Of a stretch of DNA of 6,140 nucleotides, positions 1 through 5,307 are shown in pieces (within the stretch, counting starts at the first letter, position 1; each line of letters begins with the position of its first letter). Origin of the DNA: Candidatus Zixiibacteriota bacterium (GTDB taxonomy: Bacteria > Blakebacterota > Blakebacteria > Blakebacterales > Blakebacteraceae); the NCBI GenBank assembly GCA_030604325.1, contig JAUVWC010000091.1, forward strand, positions 1 through 6,140. Direction: 5' to 3'. The position numbers and the translations under genes were made by a program. A model generated the notes under the pieces. It was not told where the DNA came from and searched no databases. It saw only the letters and a list, made by a program, of their open reading frames with translations.

Positions 1-10
1 ACGATAGCGA

Positions 11-130
11 GGGTTTCGCTGGCGCCGGATGGCCAGGCGGTTGAGCGGAATACCCGGAGACGTAGCCACTGCGCTACGTCGAGGATATTCCGCGAGAACC
101 AACGCCGCCTGCCGGATGCCAGCGCAAGCC
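11..130. repeat. Long imperfect inverted repeat (about 120 bases) downstream of the operon
   Basis: The two arms fold on each other around a centre near base 70. Paired blocks seen by hand are 59-66 with 73-80 (8 bp, loop CACTGC), 54-55 with 83-84, 45-52 with 86-93 (8 bp), 41-43 with 100-102, 34-40 with 105-111 (7 bp), 25-28 with 112-115, and 17-23 with 118-124 (7 bp). Weaker pairing continues to about 11 and 130. A small separate hairpin follows at 136-150 (CGGAG, loop CGTTT, CTCCG). The element begins about 90 bases beyond the stop of the channel gene, so it would lie in the operon's 3' untranslated RNA. There is no T-run after the stem on either strand, so it is not a textbook intrinsic terminator. 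It could be a dispersed palindromic (REP- or MITE-like) element, an mRNA-stabilising structure or a structured RNA. The pairing is directly visible; the role is unknown. Confidence 0.7.
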
Positions 131-218
131 GCAGCCGGAGCGTTTCTCCGACAGGCTCCTAGGGGCGGGAAACCGGTCGTGGTCCCTTTCGGCTCACGAA
201 ATGGACTGTGGCGAAATC

Positions 219-1787
219 TCAGAGCCCGAAGAAGCGCTGGATGCGCCGTAGAAGGGCTACTTCACCCGGCTCGGCCTCGGGCACCTCCTCACCCATAGCG
301 ATCCTCTCCCGGGCTTCGGTCAGCTCCTGCGTACGCTGGTAATACAACGAAGCCATCTCAACCGCCACCTCGGCGTTCTCCCGAATAATACCGGCGAAGG
401 CATCTTTGTCGATGATGACCACCCGAACGTCTTCGGTCGCCTTCACCGTGGCAGTGCGTCGATCTCCGGCCAGTAGACTCATCTCGCCGAAGAAATCACG
501 CGGTCCCAGAACGGCCACCGAAGCCTCGGTAGTGCTCCCCTCCGGCTTGACCAGTACCTCGACCCGGCCATGTTCGATAATGAAGAACGAATTGCCTTCA
601 TCCCCCTGCCGGACAAGCACCTCACCACGACCGAAGAACCTGGGAGCAAGCCCCTGGGCCAGTATTTCGAGCTGGTTGTGTGAGAGGGGGGCGAAAATAT
701 CTACCTGCCGCATCAGGTTGACTATGCTCTCCACCTGCTCCTCATAGGTGGGCACCTCTTCGGTGCGCATGTAAACGTTTCGGATGGGCCAGGGGATAGT
801 TATGCCGTAGCGCTTGAAGACGTACCAGATGTTCGTCAGTACTTCATCCGCTATCTTGGGTATCGCCTCGAAATCCCGGACCCAGAAACGCATACGGTAG
901 ATGATGGCATGACTTCCGTACTCGTGCGTCAACACCTGGGGAGCGGGCTGCCGTACGACGTCCCCGCACTGGAGGATTCCCTCCATAATGGCCCCTTTGA
1001 CGCGGTTGGGGGGCTCCTTGTACTCGGTACCGACGAACCGGTCCACGGCCGCGGTTGGCGTGTTCAAGTTCAGGTTCTGGATCTCGGCCTTGGCTATGAC
1101 TGAGTTCGGTATGACAATGCCCACGTTCTGCCGGGTATTCAGCCGGGTCGCCCGCCAGTTGACCTCCACCACCTCTCCATCATGCTCCCCCACATGGATC
1201 CAGTCCCCCTTGGCAAAGGGGCGTTCGAACTGAAGCACCACCCCGGAGAAGAGATCCCCCAGCACATTCTGCATCGCCAGACCCAGAACCAGAGTAATTA
1301 CCGCCGCACCACCCCCTACCGCGGCGGCATTTACCCCATAGATCCTGATGAGGATAAATCCCACCGTCAGCGCGATAACAACCAGTTTCAGGGTATCGCG
1401 CAGCAGCTTCGGGACGTCACGCTTACGCTTCTTGCCCAGATAGAACCCAAAGATCCCCATATCGAGCACGTAGGCCACCAGCAGTGCGCCGACCAGGAGC
1501 AGGATGGTGTGGGCGAAGGAGAGGAGGATCCCCTCCGGCAGGCCCGTCAGCTCATGAATCCGTAGCAGGTGCTCGAAGCCGTCCAGGGCTTCTCTTCCCC
1601 TGCTTCCGACGAGAATGATACCGGTGATCAGAACGATGAAGAGGCGGATCGACCGGTCGAACTGCCCGACCTTCTCCTTCAGTACCCCCCAGCGGTAGAG
1701 CGCCCACGCCGGGATGAGGAAGGCGAATCCGTAGATCAGGGCCAGAAGGGCCGACCAGAGGATTTCAGACCAGATGTTCATTCCCAT
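219..1787 (-). CDS. MscS-family mechanosensitive channel with C-terminal cyclic-nucleotide-binding domain
   Basis: This 522-residue inner-membrane channel combines a small-conductance mechanosensitive pore with a cyclic-nucleotide sensor. Hydrophobic segments lie near residues 8-30, 48-61, 87-117 and 132-150. The pore helix at about 153-186 is rich in Gly and Ala (AAAVGGGAAVITLVLGLAMQ) and leads into the hallmark MscS beta domain at about 187-235 (FERPFAKGDWI, then VIPNS). The MscS alpha/beta C-terminal domain follows to about 340. Residues 365-475 form a cNMP-binding fold with the phosphate-binding cassette FFGEMSLLAGDRRTATV; Glu435 and Arg444, the expected ligand contacts, are kept. A charged helix ends the protein. 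This architecture matches the family called bacterial cyclic-nucleotide-gated (bCNG) channels, some of which respond poorly to tension. The chosen ATG overlaps the upstream gene by 10 bases. A second ATG two codons on (1781) overlaps the upstream stop as ATGA and is equally plausible. No good ribosome site is seen, so translational coupling is likely. The ligand (cAMP, cGMP or other) cannot be told from sequence. Confidence 0.95.
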   Translation of the reverse strand: MGMNIWSEILWSALLALIYGFAFLIPAWALYRWGVLKEKVGQFDRSIRLFIVLITGIILVGSRGREALDGFEHLLRIHELTGLPEGILLSFAHTILLLVGALLVAYVLDMGIFGFYLGKKRKRDVPKLLRDTLKLVVIALTVGFILIRIYGVNAAAVGGGAAVITLVLGLAMQNVLGDLFSGVVLQFERPFAKGDWIHVGEHDGEVVEVNWRATRLNTRQNVGIVIPNSVIAKAEIQNLNLNTPTAAVDRFVGTEYKEPPNRVKGAIMEGILQCGDVVRQPAPQVLTHEYGSHAIIYRMRFWVRDFEAIPKIADEVLTNIWYVFKRYGITIPWPIRNVYMRTEEVPTYEEQVESIVNLMRQVDIFAPLSHNQLEILAQGLAPRFFGRGEVLVRQGDEGNSFFIIEHGRVEVLVKPEGSTTEASVAVLGPRDFFGEMSLLAGDRRTATVKATEDVRVVIIDKDAFAGIIRENAEVAVEMASLYYQRTQELTEARERIAMGEEVPEAEPGEVALLRRIQRFFGL

Positions 1788-2557
1788 ATATTTGCGCCGC
1801 GCAGAAATCCGAGGGATTCCAGGGCACGGTTGACGTTCATCTCCAGTACCACGGTAGATTCACTGCACGCCCCCCAGAGCTCCGGCAAAATGTTCTTGTA
1901 GGGAATGCTCCCACTGCCCAGCGCCTGGTGGTCGTCACTGCCACCGTCGTTGTCGTTCAGGTGCACGTGGCTGATCAGGTGCCCCATCGTCACCACCCAT
2001 GCTGCCTGCCCATCCCGGCTGTAGAGATGCACATGAGCCGGATCGAAGCACATCTGAGTCGTTCCATCGCCGAAGTCCTCGAACAACTCACTGAAGAATT
2101 CGGCGGTAGTCTCATAACTATTTTCAAGACAAACAGTGATACCCGCCTTCTCTGCTGCTTCGTGTACATCGGCCCAGATCGGCTTGGCGAGACGCTTCCA
2201 GCCGGGAAGAACACTCTTCGGCAGTAGCGGATTATAAAAGGTATGGTAGATAACTTTCTCGGCTCCCATGGCCGCGCCGACCTCGACGCCACGAATAAAA
2301 CAGGCGCGCGTATACGATCGGATGGTCGCGTCCAGACTTCCCGGATTGAGATCGTACAGGGGACCATGTGCGGTAATAGTCAGATCCCTATCTTCAAACT
2401 CCTTTCGTGCGTATTCTGCATCTCTAGAAGCATCCACTCCCATCAGCCAATCAGTATTATACAAGGTAATCTCAATGCCCAGGCTTTCCCGCGCAGCGAC
2501 TTCTATTGCGTTATCCAGCTCATCGAAGGCCACGCTTAAGAGTAGTTGCTTGATCAT
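1778..2557 (-). CDS. Xylose isomerase-like / endonuclease IV-like TIM-barrel metal protein
   Basis: This 259-residue protein is a single TIM barrel of the AP endonuclease family 2 / sugar-phosphate isomerase superfamily. It has no signal peptide, so it is cytoplasmic. The strand-end motifs appear in order: ITAHGP (His64), VIYHTF (His105), CLENS (Glu145), CFDPAHVH (Asp172, His175), HVHLND (His199), SDDHQALGSG (Asp208, His210) and VVLEMN (Glu239). Aligned by eye, these match all nine metal ligands of E. coli endonuclease IV (His69, His109, Glu145, Asp179, His182, His216, Asp229, His231, Glu261). Most database labels for such proteins are 'sugar phosphate isomerase/epimerase', but the ligand set would also suit a multi-metal phosphoesterase or nuclease. 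It is shorter than endonuclease IV (about 285 residues). An AAGGA sequence (2568-2572 on the complement) sits 10 bases before the ATG, and the gap to the mlaD stop is 37 bases. Its 3' end overlaps the channel gene. The substrate is unknown and I see no obvious link to lipid transport. Confidence 0.85.
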   Translation of the reverse strand: MIKQLLLSVAFDELDNAIEVAARESLGIEITLYNTDWLMGVDASRDAEYARKEFEDRDLTITAHGPLYDLNPGSLDATIRSYTRACFIRGVEVGAAMGAEKVIYHTFYNPLLPKSVLPGWKRLAKPIWADVHEAAEKAGITVCLENSYETTAEFFSELFEDFGDGTTQMCFDPAHVHLYSRDGQAAWVVTMGHLISHVHLNDNDGGSDDHQALGSGSIPYKNILPELWGACSESTVVLEMNVNRALESLGFLRGANIWE

Positions 2558-2594
2558 TCAGCCACTATCCTTCCGCTTGCCTTTCCCGTCGCGT

Positions 2595-3509
2595 TCACGG
2601 TTTTACTGTCGAGGTGTCGGGCGGGCGCGTCTTGAACAGCATCTGCCAGAGGGAACGGCGGTTCATGTCAGTAAGCAGGACTCGCAATTGGGTCAGGACT
2701 GCCTCGAGTTCAGCCAGGTTTCGTCCAATGGCGGGACCCTGAGATTCGAGCAGTGATCCGGCTGAGCTGGTTAAGCTTCTCAGCTCACTCACCAGAGTCT
2801 GGGTGCTATCCAGCATACTGGAGATCCGTGGACGGCTCTCCTGGAGCACATCGGATACGAGCTTGAGCGAATTTGTGGCTACCTGCATGCCCCTGGCGAG
2901 GCTATCGGAGATGGCGACAAAACGGTTCTCGATAAGAGTTAGGCTCTCCCGGACCGTGATCAACGTAATGCGAAGCTCCGCCAGAATAGCACCGGCCACC
3001 TCAGGGCTGAGGAGCTCCGCCAGGCGTGCCGCCACCTCCTCCACCGCCCGGGCCAGGGAGTCAGCACGGCCTACAACCGAGGATATATCCACCGATGTTG
3101 CCCGCCCGATCCCGTCTCCGCTCACCAGCCGCCTGCCCAGCGTTTCGGGGAGCTGCAGGTTTAACACGACATCACCAATAAAGCCGGAGGAGCTGATTAC
3201 TGCCCTGGTTCCCTCATAGAGAGGGAATTCGGCGTCAATGGCCAAGGTGACATCGAAGTGGTCCAGGGTGACATCGGAGTGGAGGGTTGGCTCGTATACG
3301 GGATCGATGTCGGTTATCTCTCCCACCCGGTATCCCCGTACATAGACAATGGTTCCTACCCTCACATTTGCCACCGAATCCACCTGCACGTGGATGTCTA
3401 TCGTTTCGCCCTTCAGGATTCCCGTTACGGTGATGAGACCGGCGATAACCGCCGCGGCAGCCCCCAATACGAAGAGCCCTAGCCCGATGTCCTGCCGCTC
3501 AAAGTTCAT
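2595..3509 (-). CDS. mlaD: MlaD-family MCE domain lipid-transport protein
   Basis: This 304-residue protein is the periplasmic substrate-binding subunit of an MCE transport complex, anchored in the inner membrane by one helix. The N terminus has a short cytoplasmic stretch and a membrane segment at about 9-31. The MCE domain at about 36-118 shows the family hallmarks: a 'V.NV..G..V..RGY.VG.I..I' run at residues 46-68 and SSGFIGDVVLNL at 107-118. MCE domains form hexameric rings with a hydrophobic central pore for lipids. Residues 143-285 are predicted to be long amphipathic helix with many Leu, Ser and Glu and no Pro in the main run, longer than in E. coli MlaD (183 residues). Such tails can form a helical tunnel across the periplasm, as in PqiB-type or mycobacterial Mce proteins. 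The end is a short Pro/Thr-rich tail. The start overlaps the ATPase-like gene by 11 bases and has an AAAGAGG ribosome site (3519-3525, complement) 9 bases upstream. The exact lipid is not predictable. Confidence 0.95.
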   Translation of the reverse strand: MNFERQDIGLGLFVLGAAAAVIAGLITVTGILKGETIDIHVQVDSVANVRVGTIVYVRGYRVGEITDIDPVYEPTLHSDVTLDHFDVTLAIDAEFPLYEGTRAVISSSGFIGDVVLNLQLPETLGRRLVSGDGIGRATSVDISSVVGRADSLARAVEEVAARLAELLSPEVAGAILAELRITLITVRESLTLIENRFVAISDSLARGMQVATNSLKLVSDVLQESRPRISSMLDSTQTLVSELRSLTSSAGSLLESQGPAIGRNLAELEAVLTQLRVLLTDMNRRSLWQMLFKTRPPDTSTVKP

Positions 3510-4356
3510 GGTCAGAAGCCTCTTTCGTGTTGATCAGGTCCCGGAGGTGGACCTTGGCACGCCGGTCGAATTGCTTCGGATTGCCGGAAAAGGCCACCTC
3601 TCCTTCCTTAATAACGATCATTCGATCGACATATCTGAATAACCCTTCATGCAGCCCTTGTGATGTGATAAGCACAGCGGAATCGGCAGGCCGGGGGTCG
3701 CGGCCGGCCCACTCAGGTGGTGTAGGACCGAACGACAGATCGAGCAGTTCACTGCCGGATGCTGTATCAATATTCATCAGGGGGTCCTCGTACACCAGAA
3801 ATGCAGGTGACATCACCCAGGCGCGTGCCAGCGCCACCCGCTTGCGCGAGGACTCATCCAGTTCAGCCGGCCTCAGATTGCTCCACTCCGTCAGCTGGCA
3901 ACGGTCAATGAGCACATTAACGTGCTCTCCCACTCCCTGCAGATCTTTAAAGCGCGTGTGATAGAGCGCAGGCAGTGCCACATTGTACCAGACCGTCAGA
4001 TTGTGAATCAGACCGCTGTTATGGAAGAGATAACCGATGTTGCGCCGCAGCTGGAGCTTTAAGTGCTCGGAGAGCCCCGACAAGCGGGTTCCCTGCAGCT
4101 CGACCTCCCCTCCGTCGGAGGATTCTAATCCAATGAGTACGCGAGGCACCAGACGGGCCGCCCACTCCGATTCGACAATCAGTGACACGACCTCGCCAAG
4201 CTGTATATCCAGATCCAATCCGGCAAGGATCACTTCCCCATGGTGATGGGCCTGCAGTCCCCGGCACCGCAGAACTGTTTCTCCCCGGTGATCGTGGCCT
4301 TCCCCGCTCATTGCCTCGCTGAGTGTATCTGCCCCTGAGCCCATAGGAATGTCCAT
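3499..4356 (-). CDS. MlaF-like ABC transporter ATPase subunit with degenerate catalytic motifs (probable pseudo-ATPase)
   Basis: By position and overall fold this 285-residue protein is the cytoplasmic nucleotide-binding subunit partnering MlaE. Family landmarks align without gaps: GEVVSLI (54-60), SDGGEVELQG (80-89), TVWYNVALPALY (121-132), RKRVALARAW (171-180) and a D-loop Asp at 197. The catalytic motifs are nevertheless lost. Walker A, normally GxSGxGKS, reads VESEWAAR (61-68), so all three glycines, the Lys and the final Ser/Thr are gone. The Q-loop Gln is His112. The LSGG signature is LDESS (166-170). The Walker B acids are reversed (YEDP, 189-192, instead of YDEP). The H-loop His is Ser232. 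The frame is open end to end. I chose ATG 4356 because its A is the last base of the mlaE stop (TGATG), implying coupled translation. An internal ATG at 4311 (residue 16) still precedes the domain and is possible. A longer frame reaches back to 4665 but runs through mlaE. No symbol is given because ATPase function is doubtful. Confidence 0.9.
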   Translation of the reverse strand: MDIPMGSGADTLSEAMSGEGHDHRGETVLRCRGLQAHHHGEVILAGLDLDIQLGEVVSLIVESEWAARLVPRVLIGLESSDGGEVELQGTRLSGLSEHLKLQLRRNIGYLFHNSGLIHNLTVWYNVALPALYHTRFKDLQGVGEHVNVLIDRCQLTEWSNLRPAELDESSRKRVALARAWVMSPAFLVYEDPLMNIDTASGSELLDLSFGPTPPEWAGRDPRPADSAVLITSQGLHEGLFRYVDRMIVIKEGEVAFSGNPKQFDRRAKVHLRDLINTKEASDHEL

Positions 4357-5174
4357 CAATAGTAGAAGAGTGCCGAGACCACACCGGACACCAGAAAGAC
4401 CAGGGCGAGGCATTCCACAACCGCCCTCGTTGTCGCCTTCGGAACATCGGTGGGAGCCCCGCGTACGACCAGTCCGTGGAAGGAAGGTATGAGTGCGATA
4501 ATTATTCCGAAAAGAAAACTTTTTAGGCCGGTTACATAGAAGTCCGCCATCGTGAATTGATCGATGATGTAACGCAGGTAGGTACCCGCTGTCATGCCGG
4601 TGGTGAGCCGGGCCGATATGTATCCGAAAATAAGGGCGACGACGTCGAAGTAGACCACCAGACACATGGTAGCCAGTGTCACACCTACTAGTCGCGGAAA
4701 GACTACATAGTGCAGCGGGTCGATTCCCATCGTCTCCAGAGCGGTGATCTCTTCCCAGACCCTGTTTGTGCTCAATTCCGCCGCAATGGCAGTGCCCGAC
4801 CGGCCGATTACCACCACCGCGGTCAACAGGGGCGCCAGTTCGCGGACCAGCGCGGCCACATACACCGTTCCTATGATGGCTTCAAAGCCTAATTTCGATA
4901 CCTGGTTGAGCACCTGAATAACGAGCAGGGCCGAACTTACGGCGGACACAAAAGTCAGAAAGGGAACAGCGTGAAGCCCGGTGAACTTCACCTGGTTCAG
5001 GATAACCCGCCAGGTATATCCGATACCGAGCGAGCGGAGCCTGAACACTACAGCGGCGGCCTGGAAGGCAAAACGCATTCTGTCGGAGACACGCTGGACA
5101 ATCTGGCGCGCACGAGCGCCCAGATGCCCCAACAGGGAGAGTATTCCGAACTGTTGCAGAGGTGCAGTCGACAT
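4356..5174 (-). CDS. mlaE: MlaE-family ABC transporter permease
   Basis: This 272-residue integral inner-membrane protein is the permease of an MCE lipid transporter and would act as a dimer, seated under an MlaD ring and driven by the ATPase subunit. An amphipathic N-terminal helix (about 8-45) is followed by membrane segments near 68-90, 100-125, 158-188, 212-235 and 250-271. The signature of the YrbE/MlaE family is intact: RELAPLLTAVVVIGRSGTAI at 111-130, AAELS just after it, and the cytoplasmic coupling helix region EEITALETMGIDP at 141-153 that contacts the ATPase. The C-terminal family motif (GLVVRGAPTDVPKATTRAVV, 234-253) is also normal. Length is typical. The start is well fixed: an in-frame TGA lies only three codons upstream (5181-5183), leaving ATG 5174 as the first usable start. 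No Shine-Dalgarno sequence precedes it. It is the first gene of the operon and its stop overlaps the next start by one base. Confidence 0.97.
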   Translation of the reverse strand: MSTAPLQQFGILSLLGHLGARARQIVQRVSDRMRFAFQAAAVVFRLRSLGIGYTWRVILNQVKFTGLHAVPFLTFVSAVSSALLVIQVLNQVSKLGFEAIIGTVYVAALVRELAPLLTAVVVIGRSGTAIAAELSTNRVWEEITALETMGIDPLHYVVFPRLVGVTLATMCLVVYFDVVALIFGYISARLTTGMTAGTYLRYIIDQFTMADFYVTGLKSFLFGIIIALIPSFHGLVVRGAPTDVPKATTRAVVECLALVFLVSGVVSALFYY

Positions 5175-5182
5175 GGAACGTC

Positions 5183-5212
5183 AGTATAAAGAGGCTCTGA
5201 AGCCCACGGCAA
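5183..5212 (-). promoter_or_regulatory. Sigma70-like promoter for the mlaE operon, possibly leaderless
   Basis: On the minus strand a TTGCCG (5212-5207, -35-like, 4 of 6 consensus bases) is followed by an 18-base spacer and TATACT (5188-5183, -10-like, 5 of 6). Only 8 bases separate the -10 element from the mlaE ATG. Transcription would therefore start at about 5176, leaving a leader of about two bases or none. This agrees with the absence of a ribosome-binding sequence before that ATG. The boxes are seen in the sequence; promoter activity and the start point are inferred. Confidence 0.5.
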
Positions 5213-5295
5213 GCTCCTGCTGGATCAGCCGACATACAATAGCAGGCACACGCCAAGTTTATTAAGGTTGAGGTATCAGCCTAAAGCAATCTTGC

Positions 5296-5307
5296 AGGAT
5301 CACGGTG
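5296..5307 (+). promoter_or_regulatory. Ribosome-binding site and GTG start of the GAF protein gene
   Basis: AGGA at 5296-5299 lies 5 bases before GTG 5305. An in-frame stop (TGA, 5269-5271) lies upstream with no ATG between, and the next in-frame ATG is not until 5749, which would delete the first domain. This decides in favour of the GTG start. Confidence 0.65.

Noticed and set aside
136..150. Small hairpin as an intrinsic terminator of the operon
   Set aside because: The 5-bp stem with a CGTTT loop has no T-run on the following minus-strand side, so it does not meet the usual terminator pattern.
29..298. Plus-strand open frame of 89 codons across the palindromic element
   Set aside because: It is rich in Arg, Ala, Gly and Pro, crosses the long inverted repeat, and overlaps the 3' end of the channel gene antisense. 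No ribosome site or protein-family pattern is visible.
3499..4356. The MlaF-like gene as a frameshifted pseudogene
   Set aside because: The frame is uninterrupted for 285 codons, family landmarks align on both sides of each altered motif, and start and stop overlaps with neighbours are intact. Substitution, not frameshift, explains the motif changes.
4019..4447. Minus-strand 142-codon open frame overlapping the mlaE/mlaF-like junction
   Set aside because: It is a shadow frame of two well-supported genes, with Arg/Gly/Ser-rich composition and no recognisable fold.
4357..4665. A 103-codon upstream extension of the MlaF-like gene
   Set aside because: This stretch is entirely inside the mlaE coding sequence in another frame and its translation is Arg/His/Gly-rich without domain character. 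The ATG at 4356, overlapping the mlaE stop, is the sensible start.
5235..5240. TACAAT as a -10 box for the GAF gene
   Set aside because: It matches five of six consensus bases, but no reasonable -35 hexamer lies 16-18 bases upstream, so I do not list it as a promoter.
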